Assembly (NCBI RefSeq): GCF_040412425.1
Contig: NC_089762.1
Coordinates: forward strand, 19,773,202-19,837,201
DNA from: Macrobrachium rosenbergii
Lineage: Eukaryota; Arthropoda; Malacostraca; Decapoda; Palaemonidae
Length of the DNA stretch: 64,000 nt
Direction: 5' to 3'
Below are positions 24,909 to 35,109 of this stretch, one piece after another. A program made the position numbers and the translations under genes. Positions within the stretch are counted from its first letter, which is position 1. Each line of letters starts with the position of its first letter. The notes below the pieces were generated by a model, which was not told the DNA's origin, ran no database searches, and worked only from the letters and a program-made list of their open reading frames with translations.

Positions 24909-25841
24909 TCAAGGAGAGTGGATAGAGGAAAAGAAGGAGTTCCTCCTATCCTTCATCCCACAATACCATGCCAGCTGTGAAGAACAGGCATAAAGTACTG
25001 CATTTTTCGTACTATATACAGTTTCGATATCCTGTAGGTAGAACATGGCAAACACTGACTTGCACCTCCAATATGTTGATTGCAAGATTGAAGAGAGAGA
25101 CAGAATACGTCTGAATGCCAAGAACGTAGCCACAGCTCTTATTTCATGAGCTTTTACTTTACATGAGGGTAGTAAATCGTCCTGAACCCCCAAATGTGCT
25201 TCCAAAATCACAGATTTTAAAAAGAATGTTAATGCATTCTTGGACAATGGACAACTGGGGTCTTTCACGGGACACCAAAGATTTGAGGAAGAACCTCTGA
25301 GACTTTTGGTTCTTTCTAGGTATACTCTTAAGGCTCTTACAGGACAGAGGACTTTCTCTTGATTGGATGGACAAAGAACTTCAGGCAGGCTCTTGATTGA
25401 AAAGGAACAAGGCCAAGGGTTAGTCGGGTCCTCATTCTTGGCCAAGAAACCCAAAATCAGTGAGTATATAGCATTGCCTTGAGAAAAGCCTACCCTTTTA
25501 TCGATGGCGTGTAGCTCACTAGCTCTCCTAGCTGTAGCTAATGCCATCAAGAATAAGGTCTTGTTTGTTAGATTCCTAAGTGAGGATGACTCCAAAGGTT
25601 CAAACAGCAGTCCTGACAGCAGTTTAAGGACAATGTCCAAGTTCTAAGCAACTTCCGAAGGTTTTGCTTGCTTACTAGTACTAAAAAACTTCACTAAATC
25701 ACTGATGTCTTGATTTGAAGACAGGCCCACTTCTCTATGTTTGAATACAGAACTCAACGTTGCTCTGTAACCCTTGATGGTAGATGTTGCAAGTCCTTTC
25801 GAGGTTCTAAGATGGAACAGAAAATCTGTGATCTGGGCCAC
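24909..25841 (-). pseudogene. DIRS tyrosine recombinase (family A copy 2), one in-frame nonsense codon
   Basis: The core-binding domain (MAQITDFLFHLRTSKGLATS, TIKGYRATLSSVF) runs into a TAG at 25644-25646. The frame continues unshifted through the catalytic domain to 24909. Catalytic residues are visible: Arg in ATARRASELHAID, the HxxR box in KVKAHEIRAVATFLAF, and the nucleophile in FAMFYLQDIE. Copy 1 has a tryptophan at the TAG position (SWNLDVVLK), so a single G-to-A change explains the stop. The family enzyme recombines circular cDNA into the genome. The C-terminus extends about 50 residues past the tyrosine. Confidence 0.92.
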
Positions 25842-26163
25842 AGATGTCTGAGAAGAGGAGATATTTCGCTCCCGGCACCACTTCCGAAAAACTGTTCACT
25901 TGGCTTGGTAGACTGCAGCAAAAGATCATTGCCTACACTTAGCAATAATCTCTGCAGCCTTCCTTGAAAATCCTTTCACTCTGACAAGCTCCCTGACAGT
26001 CTGAAGCCTGTCAGAGCGAGAGTGGATAACCCTAGATGGAATCTGTGAAGGTGCGGCTGTTTGAGAAGGCTTCTCCTCTGAGGAAGTAGCCTTGGGAAGT
26101 CCGTCGGTAGACTTAGGAGATCTGGGAACCACTCCTTGTACAGCCAAAAAGGAGCAACTAGGG

Positions 26164-26823
26164 TCATCGACACATTGCTGTGTGTGTTGAACTTTTCAAT
26201 ATGGCCCTTGCCATGCTGAAGGGAGGGAAGGCGTAAAGGTCGAGGTCCGACCAGTCCTGAAGCATGGCATCCATCGCCCATGCCTGCGGATCCGGAGCCG
26301 GGGAACAATACAAAGGAAGACGATGGTTCCTCGGTATCGCAAACAGGTCTATCGACGGCTTTCCCCACAGCTTCCACAGGTCGGTGAACACCTGTGGATT
26401 GAGTGTCCACTCTGTTGGTAGAACCTGTTTGCCACGACTACATTCGTCCGCCAGGACATTCACTATCCATTGAATGAAGAGGGTCACCACTTGGGTCTCG
26501 CTGCTTAGTGACCACAGAAGAAATTCCTTGGTTGCTTCGTAGAGAGAAAAAGAATGAGTCCCTCCTTGGTTCTTGATGTAAGCCAGAGCGGTCATGCTGT
26601 CCAAATGGACAGCCACTGTCTTGTTGAAAGTCTGCCTTGCAAAATGCTGAAGTGCAACATGAATAGCCTTTATTTCTTTTACATTGATGTGCAGGTTTCT
26701 TTCGGTTGGAGACCACGTTCCTGAAACCTCCATACCATTGAGAAGAGCTCCCCAACCCAGATTCGAAGCGTCTGAGTATAACGTTAGGTTGGGGTTCATT
26801 GGAGCCAGAGAATTTCCTGTCAC
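26164..26823 (-). CDS. DIRS RNase H and downstream domain (family A copy 2)
   Basis: The 219-codon frame encodes RNase H, with the four acidic positions in YSDASNLGWGALL, NVKEIKAIHVAL, HLDSMTALAYIK and NVLADECSR. It then has PSIDLFAIPRNHRLPLY, AMDAMLQDWSDLDLYAFPP, the conserved DIRS block lying between RNase H and the recombinase. That block has been compared with phage adenine methyltransferases in the DIRS literature; the catalytic role here is inferred only. RNase H removes RNA from the RNA-DNA hybrid. The segment is open but is not joined in frame to the reverse transcriptase before it. Confidence 0.85.
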   Translation of the reverse strand: MTGNSLAPMNPNLTLYSDASNLGWGALLNGMEVSGTWSPTERNLHINVKEIKAIHVALQHFARQTFNKTVAVHLDSMTALAYIKNQGGTHSFSLYEATKEFLLWSLSSETQVVTLFIQWIVNVLADECSRGKQVLPTEWTLNPQVFTDLWKLWGKPSIDLFAIPRNHRLPLYCSPAPDPQAWAMDAMLQDWSDLDLYAFPPFSMARAILKSSTHTAMCR

Positions 26824-26839
26824 AAAACCTGTCCTTCAC

Positions 26840-27790
26840 CAGCCACCACCGAAGGTCCTCTTCGATCTCGGGAGTGATGTTGAAGACGAACAAATCTGGG
26901 AACGACTTCCTTTGCCAATTGGCCTTAAGGTAAAATTGCAGCTCACTTGTGTGTAGCAGGAGCAGGAGGAGCAAGCTATGAAGTCTTGGACTTTTCTGAG
27001 ACAATTTAGGATCCTTTGTTGGGACGGAAAAGCCCGAAAACTCAGAGTCTATCACTATCCCCAAATATAGAATAGACTGAGTTGGGACTAGCTGAGACTT
27101 CTTGAAATTTATTAAAAGTCCTAGATCTTGAGCAAGTCGAAGTGTTTTCTGCAGGTCCTCCGTGCACTGAGATCTCGAGGGAGAGTGTAGGAGCCAGTCG
27201 TCAAGGTACAGAGAGATGTTTATCCCCATGAGATGTACCATTTCGTTAGGGGAGCAAGTACTCGAGTAAAAACTTGAAGGGCCATGGAGAGTCTGAAGCA
27301 CAGTGCCTGAAACTGAAAGACTCTGTCCTGGAACATGAATCTCGGATGCTTCCTGGAATCTGGGTGAACTGGAACGTGGAAGTACGCATCCTGCATGTCA
27401 ATCGTGACCATCTAGTCCCCCTGGTGGATGGCTGACAGTACCAACTGGCTCGTCTCCATTCTGAACTTTGTTGTTTGAACGCAGAGGTTCAGAGCACTGA
27501 CGTCCAGGACAGGTCTCCATCCTCCCGATGACTTGGGAACCATGAAGAGGCGGTTGCAGAACCCTTCGTGTCTACATCCTCGACTACTCCCAAGGCTTTC
27601 TTCTCTAGCAGAGCTGACACTTCCCGAAATAGGGCCGAAAACCTCTCTAAGCCTACTGAACAGGCCGTTAAGCTGATGGGAGAGATTACTAAGGGCGGTT
27701 TCTCCCTGAAAGGGATTACATAACCCTCTTTCAAGACCTTCAGCACCCAAGGCTCCACATTCCTGTTCTTCCACTCGGTCCATAAATGAA
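26840..27790 (-). pseudogene. DIRS reverse transcriptase (family A copy 2)
   Basis: Blocks in order on the minus strand are NRLFMVPKSSGGWRPVLD and VSALN (about 27490), then a stop at the junction near 27412. Next come MVTIDMQDAYFHVPVHP, carrying the first catalytic Asp (27411-27360), and ISLYLDDWLLHSPS, with the catalytic YLDD near 27200. The thumb follows: LRLAQDLGLLINFKKSQL, YLGIVIDSEFSGFSVP. This is the DIRS/Ngaro type of reverse transcriptase. Frameshifts lie near 27230-27290 and below 26900. The YLDD active site itself is intact. Confidence 0.9.
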
Positions 27791-28171
27791 AAAGTCTTGC
27801 TCCCACTGGAACATGGAGGACAGACAACTCACTTTCGAGGTGCTGTCTTGTTGACAGGTTTCTTGGCGGGTCTGGAAGCTCGAAAGGGCTGTTGTTGCAA
27901 AGACAAAGATGACCTAGCAGATGTGGTAGTTGCGGGAACCTAGTCCTTTTGGTAGACTGAGCGAGAAGGTCCTGCGTCAATTTCTTCTGGAGCTCTACTG
28001 ATACATGTTCCAGGGTGTCCTGCAGGAATCAACTGTTCTTGTCTAGGGGGACAAAAAGAAGAGAAGAACGCTGAGAAGGGGTGACGCCCTTTGCTGTAAA
28101 CAAGCACCACAAATCCCGTTTCTTAAGGACTCCTGTGGTGAAGATGGTCGCCAACTCTTGTGCTCCATCTC

Positions 28172-30012
28172 TTACAGCTCTATCAGCACTAGCCAGAACT
28201 CCCAGCAAGTCCAATGTGAAGTTTTCTTGAAGAGTTGTGCAGTCTTCTTAGTGAGAGCCCCAACCGTCCAATCCAGAAAACTGAAGATCTCGAAGACTTT
28301 AAAGATGTCTTTAATTAGATGGTCCAATTCCAATGCAGTAAAGAGAATTCTGGCTGAGGAGAAAGCACAGCGACGTGAAGCATCTACGATACTGGAAAAG
28401 TCCCGTTGAGAGGAGGCAGAAACTCCCAAGGACGGCGCTTCTCCAGTTGCATACGACAGATGCTTCTGCTGTATCAAACAAGAGGGCAGTGTACAGAAAA
28501 CTGCTTTCCCGACAACTCTCTTTTCTGATGACCAGCCATCAATATGGGTGAAAGCTTTCCTCAAAGATGAAGACAAAACCATACGAGGCAGCCTGGCAGT
28601 ACCTGGAGGTTGTCGCATCAAGAAGGCTGACCTTGGTGACGAAGGGACGGTTGGAGAGAGGAACGAAGGGTAGTAGATCAGGAAATACCTGAGCAGCGCC
28701 GAGTAGTCCAATGTAGGTTGTCCCTTTTCTAGTGGTTCCTCGGAGGAGGAAATGGGTGATCCTGGTGGATCTGTGGGTTCTTGAACTTCTGGAGCTGGTT
28801 TCTGAAGAAGAATCAGAACTTTGTCTAGTTGGAGTTGAAGCGGCACCAACGAAGGATCTTGAACAATTGAGAGAAACTCACCTGAAGAATCAGGTACTGG
28901 AAGCTCTCCTTGCGGGACTGAGTACTTGCTGGAAGGTGGATGAACTTCAAGGGAAGCGCCCACAGACACTGGACGCTCGGACACTGGGCGCCCACTTGCT
29001 GTCGAAGCAGACACCAAACCTTTTGAAGCCACTACACTCTTAGCAGACACTGGGCGAACAAATCATGGGCCCTTGGCGATTTGACGTCCAAACACTGAAC
29101 AATCATACACAGGATCTTCCAATTCAGAACGATTAGATACTGGGCGCCCACAAACTGGAAAGGCAGACACTGAACACTCATGCAATGGACGCTCGGACGA
29201 AGTGCGCTCATACGATGGGCACTCAGACACGGGGCGCTCAAGAGATGAGAGCTCGGTCACTGAACGATCTTCTAGTGAGCGCTTATACACAACACTATCA
29301 GACTCCGGGTGCTCGGACACTTTGCGACGATGAACGGGACTGACATACACTCTTTTGGGGTTGGAACGCATGTTAGAAACTGAATGGGCGCAAGAGTCTT
29401 TCACTGGCAACTCCCAAAAACTGCACGAAGGGAGAGGGCTACATTCCCTCTCTAAAGCTCGCTTACGAGACGGGGGCGAATCAATTTCCAACAAAGCGCC
29501 CAGCCTTTTCAATGGCCTAGAAACTTTCGTAAAATGATCACTGCACTTGTTGGTTCTGAGAATCTGAATCACTAGATAACAGGGCATGTACATCCATCCT
29601 GATGCCTTTCTAATGCCATTCCTCCGCAGCCTGTGATTGGCGGACAACAGACTCGGATGAGGCGACGACTGCTTGTGGGCAAACCCCATCAACCTCCCTT
29701 GGACTGCCAGTTTGCTTCCTCCCAGGTGAGCAAGGGGAGTTTAGCAGGGACCATTGGTCTAGGAGCATTGGTGGGATGAACAGCCGCCCCCTACACTGAC
29801 AATGCATTTGTCGCTACTCCGACAATATTAAATTTGTCCATCAGAACCTTCACAGAATTCCCAATCTGGGAAACAGTATTAACAAGCAAATTAAATTTCT
29901 GATCTACCTGTGCTTCTAAGCTAGCAATGGCATTGGGTTCAGCAGAATGGGAGCTAGGTAAAGGTATGACAGGAAAAGCTGCAGGACTTGAAATGGGAAA
30001 AAAAGCCGTCAC
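28172..30012 (-). pseudogene. DIRS gag (family A copy 2) with SERPVS-type repeat linker
   Basis: The C-terminal part (28172-29050) has DYSALLRYFLIYYP, FTHIDGWSSEKRVVG and FSSARILFTALELDHLIKDI, an alpha-helical gag-like domain. It joins in frame across one TGA (29063-29065) to 29692, a region with repeated Ser-Glu-Arg-Pro-Val-Ser units. The N-terminal part (29791-30012) carries the NAIASLEAQVDQKFNLLVNT segment shared with copy 1 and is shifted in frame. No zinc knuckle is seen, as in many DIRS gags. It should form the particle that carries element RNA. The gag call comes from order, similarity to copy 1 and composition. Confidence 0.72.
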
Positions 30013-30768
30013 AGGTGTTGAAAGGATAGGCAGAGCAGTGATATCAACTCCTGGAGAATGAACTGCACTAGCAGAAGCCTTAGCTTCAGCCCTAGCTGTA
30101 GCTTTCCTCGGTCAGTCACGCTGCAGTTTATCTAAATGGGCCTGTAAATTCTTCCACTTCCCCTTATCCCAGTCCTTATATTCTTCACAGTTAAGATCAG
30201 GAGAGCAAATTTGCTCCCTGCAAGAACTTAAATATGGTATGAGAGTCATATTTTGCTGAACTGAGTCTAGTTTTGCAGCCATTGCTGCAATACCTAATAC
30301 TAGACCAGCTAGTGTCAGACATAATTAGTCTAAAGTCCAATCGGGAAAGTCACAATCGTAAAATATATCAGAATTCTAGCTAAGCTAAATAGCTGCGCTA
30401 CCAAAAGCAAAGAGCACTTCACCAAAAGACGATCTCTGACCATCCAGTGAAAACAAATCAAGAGCTGCCAATAACCAGTGTTAAGTCATTAGCCAGCAAA
30501 AACGAATTGAGCTCTTTAGCTACATTGTACCTATTCTTTCCCGAAAGTGGGCGGGGCAGTAAGTCTACACCCAAAACAAAAGAGCGTTACCACGAATTTT
30601 GAGCTGTTACGTAGAGTAGAAACCATAGCTATGTAATTTTTTGGTAAGTTACATATACTGTATAAAACTGCAATTTACTAAAAATTTAAATTTCCATATT
30701 ATGGATGAAACATTTATACTGGCCCTATGAGAATGAAATATTTTACTTCAGCAGTCTGATTAAACTTC

Positions 30769-30848
<80 letters not shown>
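30769..30848. repeat. (AAT)n microsatellite
   Basis: About 80 bp of uninterrupted ATA/AAT trinucleotide repeat, in the host intron between the DIRS element and the LTR element. Confidence 0.98.
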
Positions 30849-30849
<1 letters not shown>

Positions 30850-31050
30850 TTCCTCCATGGTTGTTTTCCTTTGTCCTGGCACAATCCCAACAGTTGTTTA
30901 TTTGCTACTTCTCCCAACAGTTTAACATAGGCCAAACCATAACTGTGAAATATTTCCTTCATAACTACAGTAATCTGGAGAAACACCTCATAAATAAAAG
31001 AATTTCAAGTAACTGGATATGGATTCAGTTACATTTTAAAGTATTACCAT

Positions 31051-31098
31051 TATAGAGGGATGAATAAATTTGTTTTTATTTAGCATTTCCCAACGTTT

Positions 31099-31186
<88 letters not shown>

Positions 31187-31566
31187 TAACTGTCGTTAGT
31201 GAGTGCTTCGGTTGTTGGAAGAGGGATGAGGTCGTTAGTTTGTTTACGGCGCTGTCTGTCTGTGGAATATATGTGAGGATTTTTCGGTTTTGGAAGCAGT
31301 TTTGAGTCAGAGATAGTGCCGGTCAGTCATTTTTTTTGGTCTAAAGCAGTTTGTTTGTGTGCTGATGCAGAGTTGTTGTTTTTCCTTTTTAGTGTGCTGT
31401 TCTTGTTGCTGTATGTTCGTGAGTCGTGTGTTTTTCTGTTTCGGTTGGGTTTGTGTGGTTGTGTGCTGTGTTGGCGACCGTGGACGCCTTACTCCATCTT
31501 CCAGCAACCGAGGACCAGGGTGAGTGTTGTGTACTGTTTTTTTTGTGGTTTTTGAAATTCCGCCAC
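31051..31566 (+). repeat. 5' LTR of the gag-only element
   Basis: The 516-bp LTR begins TATAGAGGGATG and ends ATTCCGCCAC. It contains an (AG)41-type tract at 31102-31184. It differs from the 3' LTR at roughly ten positions, mostly single-base indels in homopolymers. Confidence 0.93.
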
Positions 31567-31574
31567 ATTATATT

Positions 31575-31592
31575 TGGCGCCCAACGTGGGGC
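31575..31592 (+). promoter_or_regulatory. primer-binding site, complementary to a lysine tRNA 3' end
   Basis: TGGCGCCCAACGTGGGGC lies 8 bp after the 5' LTR. It begins TGG, the complement of CCA, and is the sequence known as a tRNA-Lys(1,2)-type primer-binding site in retroelements. Confidence 0.9.
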
Positions 31593-31649
31593 AGCTGGTA
31601 TTGCAGCTGCAATTGAGGTTGGTGGCTGGTAGTGTGACTGAAGAGAAGG

Positions 31650-33478
31650 ATGGAAGAGGAACTGGTAAGGTTGAGAGAGGAGAATACGTGGTTGAGGGGT
31701 GAGAATGAGAGACTGAGGAGTCAGTTGGAGGAGGTGGAGGGAATGCTAGGAAGTGCAAAAGAAGAAATGAAAGGGGAGATGAAAGAGTCAGAAGAGAGAA
31801 TGGAAGAGAGGATGGATAAAAGTTGGAGGGAATGATGAAAGGTGTGGAAGAAATGGTGAAAGGTATGTTCAAGGGTGTTTTTGGAGAAGGGGCTGTTGGA
31901 GGCAGGTTCTCTGGAACGTGTGAAGGGGCAAGAGAGAAAGAAAAGGAGGAAGAAGTGAATGGGCGTGAGTGATGAAAGTGATATGGGAATAGGAAGTAAG
32001 AAACGAGGGGAATGAGAGGCAGGGTAAGGAAAAGGGAATGAAAAGCAAGGGGAAGGAAGAGAGGGAAAGTAAGGATAAGTCAGGGAAGAAAAAGGGAAGA
32101 AGGGAAAGGGAAAGGAAACTGGTAAGAAGGGTAAGGAAGTGGGAAAGGCAGGAAAGAAGGGAGAGGGTGAAGGCAGTAGTGATAGTGAGGTGGATGGAGG
32201 TGAGTGGATAAAAGTGGATAAAAGAGGGGAAGAAGAGTGTAATGAGTAAGATGAATGTAAGTGCAGAAGTGGACTCTTTGTATTCGGAAGAGGGTATGAA
32301 AGGACAGAGCGAAAGTAGCGAAAGTGAGAGTGAAAGTGAGAAAGAAGTGAGAAAGGCTATGTATGTGAGGGAGGTACCCGGTGTGAAAAGTATAATGAGT
32401 ATGGAAGTAGGGATGTGCATGATTTCTTTAGGGAGTATGAAAGGTTTTGTCAGGATAAGTATGGGGAAAGTAAGAGAGTGTGGGCACGAGAATTAGGAGA
32501 GTATTTGACTGGGTTTTACTTGATATGTATAGGGTTATTATGAGTGTGGGGGATGTTGAGTATGACAAGGTGAAAGCTAGACTAGTTGAGCAAGCGAGGC
32601 GTGAAAGCGAGTGTTAAGTATAAGAGGAAGAATGAATTTGATGAGGCAAGGATGAAAGCTGGGAAACCTTGTCACTGTATGCTTGTAGGCTGGAGACGTT
32701 GGCAAGGAAGAAGTTTGGGGATGATGGGATAGATGAATGTAAGGAGTTAGTACGGAAGTTGTTAGGGACAGTGCCAGATGGAGTTAGAGAATTTGTGAAC
32801 TTGAAGCGGAAGGAGAAGAAAAGATGGACGAATGAAAGGTTGACTTGGGGAGAAATCTTGGAAATTGTAGAAGATTATGAGCTTGACAGGGTTATAAAAG
32901 AGAGCAGAAGTGTAAGTGTAAGGGCTGGGGTAGATGAGAGAGTACCAGAGTTTGGAAGCTTTAGGGATGCAGTGTTGAGGGGCCCAATGAGAATGGCCGA
33001 TAGTGTAATAGATAGGAGTGTAAGAGCAAGTAATGTGGAGGTGCCAGTGAGGATGAATGATGGGTTTGTAAGGGAACAACGGGTTGGACGGGTTAGGGAT
33101 AGTAGTGTACAAAGGGAAAGGTCGATGAGTGGAAGTCGAGCGAAGTGTTTTAGATGTGGAAAGGAAGGACATACAAAGAATGAGTGTAGGTGGGCTTTAG
33201 GAGTGTGTTTCGGGTGTGGGCAACCGGGACATTTGGTAAGGGAGTGTACGAAAGATAGGGGGGTTAAATGCTACCGGTGCGGACAGGTGGGTCATGTTGC
33301 TAATGGTTGTAGGGGTACCCGAGTGAATGTAATATGTGGCAACTGTGGTAAGAATGGGCATTATGCGAGAATGTGTTCAGAACCGAGAGCGAAGTGTGAC
33401 GAATGTGGAATGGAAGGGCATGTATCAAGTGTATGTAGACGAAAGAGGGTGACTGTGACAGCGAATTCGGGAAACTGA
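31650..33478 (+). pseudogene. gag of the LTR element: coiled coil, capsid-like domain and five CCHC zinc knuckles
   Basis: The ATG at 31650 starts a charged coiled coil (LRGENERLRSQLEEVEGMLG). An acidic Ser/Glu stretch follows near 32290-32340, then a retrotransposon gag capsid region (FFREYERFCQDKYGE; LYACRLETLARKKFGDDG; KLLGTVPDGVREFV) ending in an arginine-rich linker. The frame from 32669 to 33478 is open and ends with five successive CX2CX4HX4C knuckles at 33147-33460: CFRCGKEGHTKNEC, CFGCGQPGHLVREC, CYRCGQVGHVANGC, CGNCGKNGHYARMC, CDECGMEGHVSSVC. At least three frameshifts interrupt the N-terminal half. The protein would coat and package element RNA. Confidence 0.88.
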
Positions 33479-33480
33479 GT

Positions 33481-34206
33481 GTGAAGGGGGTTCAAATGGG
33501 TGGATCCTCCAGGATGCAAGCGGTGCGTGTGATGCATGTACGTGAGGGGTTGTTGCATGAGGGGGGCTTTGCTGGAAAGACTGACGAGTGCATGAAGCAA
33601 TTTGTTTTGATAGAGTATTGCAGAAAACGTAAGAAAGGGAAGAACGTAAGTGAACGGAATGATCGTAAGTTGTGTGATAGGGGTGTGAGTGCCAAAGTGA
33701 AAATGAGTGATAAAGCGTGTAATACGGATGAATGGGATGGTATGAATAGAACGTATAGCATATGCGGGTTTGATATAACTGAGTTGACTGAACGTGTAGG
33801 GGTTAGTGAACGGTTGGAGGTGAGCGAAAGTGTAAGAGTAAGAGAGCCGAAGCAGTAATATGCGAGTGATTGAAAGCATGAATGAATCGTTGAAAAGAAT
33901 TGGAAAGGTCAATGAGCGAATGGGATGGGTTAGTTGAAGAATTGGGGAGGTATTTGGGAACGAGTTAGAGGGTATAGATGAGATTGTGGATGAAATTGAG
34001 AGTGGTAATAGTGAAGAGGATAGCGTGAATCTGAGAGAGAATGGAGGAGAAGATGTGAATTTGAATGTTGCTAGAAGAGAGAATGATTCTGAGAGAATGA
34101 TTACGTGTTCGCAAGACGCGATCTAGAGGACCTGCTAGTGAGCATCCGTGGGTGTTATGTGAAGGCGATTTGAATGCAGTGTGGAAGGTATTGGTTGGGA
34201 AATACT
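33481..34206 (+). pseudogene. non-pol interior of the LTR element, including a short polyprotein-like tail
   Basis: A 125-codon frame (33481-33858) with no recognisable domain is followed by an acidic stretch (EIVDEIESGNSEED) and, ending at 34206, a short tail reading TRSRGPASEHPWVLCEGDLN. The tail resembles the basic C-terminal ends of gypsy-type polyproteins, so the element may derive from a complete ancestor by loss of pol. That is an inference; no catalytic motif is present. Confidence 0.5.
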
Positions 34207-34219
34207 AAAAGGGGAGAAT
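34207..34219 (+). promoter_or_regulatory. polypurine tract
   Basis: AAAAGGGGAGAAT immediately precedes the 3' LTR, the position from which plus-strand DNA synthesis is primed in LTR elements. Confidence 0.85.
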
Positions 34220-34268
34220 TATAGAGGGATGAATAAATTTGTTTTTATTTAGCATTTCCCAACGTTTT

Positions 34269-34356
<88 letters not shown>

Positions 34357-34737
34357 TAACTGTCGTTAGTGAGTACTTCCGGTTGTTGGAAGAGGGATGA
34401 GGTCGTTAGTTTGTTTACGGCGCTGTCTGTCTGTGGAATATATGTGAGGATTTTTCGGTTTTGGAAGCAGTTTTGAGTCAGAGATAGTGCCGGTCAGTCA
34501 TTTTTTTTGGTCTAAAGCAGTTTGTTTGTGTGCTGATGCAGAGTTGTTGTTTTTCCTTTTTAGTGTGCTGTTCTTGTTGCTGTATGTTCGTGAGTCGTGT
34601 GTTTTTCTGTTGGAAGGTTGGGTTTGTGTGGTTGTGTGCTGTGTTGGCGACCGTGGACGCTTTACTCCATCTTCCAGCAACCGAGGACCAGGGTGAGTGT
34701 TGTGTACTGTTTTTTTGTGGTTTTTGAATTCCGCCAC
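34220..34737 (+). repeat. 3' LTR of the gag-only element
   Basis: The 518-bp copy matches the 5' LTR. It carries an (AG)n tract at 34272-34354 of the same 83-bp length. The second ACCAT of the target duplication follows at 34738. Confidence 0.93.
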
Positions 34738-34782
34738 ACCATGCACTCTATTGACTAAAATGATGAAATGATGAAAACTCAC

Positions 34783-34923
34783 CTTGAAAAAACACACCAT
34801 TCTCTCCTGAAGAACACCTAATGTCTCTGCACCAGGAGGATTATACTGAGGCCATGTAAGCCCTTCTGCTGCAGCCATACTCTTGACTTCATCTATGTGA
34901 AGCCCTTCAACACTCCCAAAATT
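34783..34923 (-). CDS. TIGAR-like phosphatase, exon 4 of those found (141 bp)
   Basis: The exon begins after TTTATTGTCAG and encodes 47 codons from NFGSVEGLHIDEVKSMAAAE to GVLQERMVCFFK, followed by GTGAGT. It joins in phase 0 to RLRER of the upstream exon, giving RLRER-NFGSVEG. This is the family pattern after the catalytic glutamate (RER-x-x-G-x-x-E-G), followed by a PPGAETL segment before the helix that leads to FF. The following intron is only 40 bp long before it meets the LTR retrotransposon. Placement in the TIGAR branch of histidine phosphatases rests on the RERxxGxxEG and PPG-ETL spacing. Confidence 0.88.
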
Positions 34924-35105
34924 CTGACAATAAAAACAGTTTCACATATTAATTCCTTACAATAATAATTAAGTCACAAATTCATAAATTCTCACCAATA
35001 ATATTGAAATGAACTGGGGCCAAAAAAAAGGGGGGGGTGCTGAACAAGTTAGCAAAAGACAAATAAGGACATTATCAAGATTTTAAACATGAACTTGAAT
35101 TCCCT
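34924..35105. other. intron
   Basis: Short AT-rich intron segment between the exon acceptor and the left TTAA of the tandem-repeat element. It contains a poly-G run at 35026-35036. Confidence 0.5.
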
Positions 35106-35109
35106 TTAA

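Larger units (their letters stand above)
24144..30657 (-). mobile_element. DIRS-type retrotransposon, family A copy 2, nearly complete (6.5 kb)
   Basis: The terminal inverted repeats are 24144-24360 and 30480-30657; both contain CTTACCAAATAATTACATAG-type and CCCGCCCACTTTC(A/G)GG sequence on opposite strands. The internal complementary region at 24380-24480 fuses the complement of the left terminus to a copy of the right terminus. Minus-strand gene order is gag, reverse transcriptase, RNase H with the downstream DLFA-DW-FPP block, then tyrosine recombinase. There is no LTR or integrase. All coding parts are present but carry stops and frameshifts. It lies in the host intron in the gene's orientation. 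Confidence 0.93.
31051..34737 (+). mobile_element. LTR retrotransposon carrying gag but no pol (3.69 kb), with 5-bp target duplication
   Basis: Two near-identical direct LTRs (31051-31566 and 34220-34737) flank a gag-only interior. The target duplication ACCAT is at 31046-31050 and 34738-34742. A lysine-tRNA-type primer-binding site follows the 5' LTR and a polypurine tract precedes the 3' LTR. No protease, reverse transcriptase, RNase H or integrase motif was found between 33480 and 34207. The element therefore depends on enzymes supplied in trans. It is antisense to the host gene and its 3' edge is 40 bp beyond the donor of the exon at 34783-34923. Confidence 0.93.

Noticed and set aside
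31869..32420. 183-codon minus-strand frame opposite gag, with many Ser/Leu residues
   Set aside because: It is the antisense shadow of the purine-rich gag region and has no domain.
32762..33912. Long minus-strand frames opposite the zinc knuckles
   Set aside because: Antisense shadows; the plus strand has five well-formed CCHC motifs.
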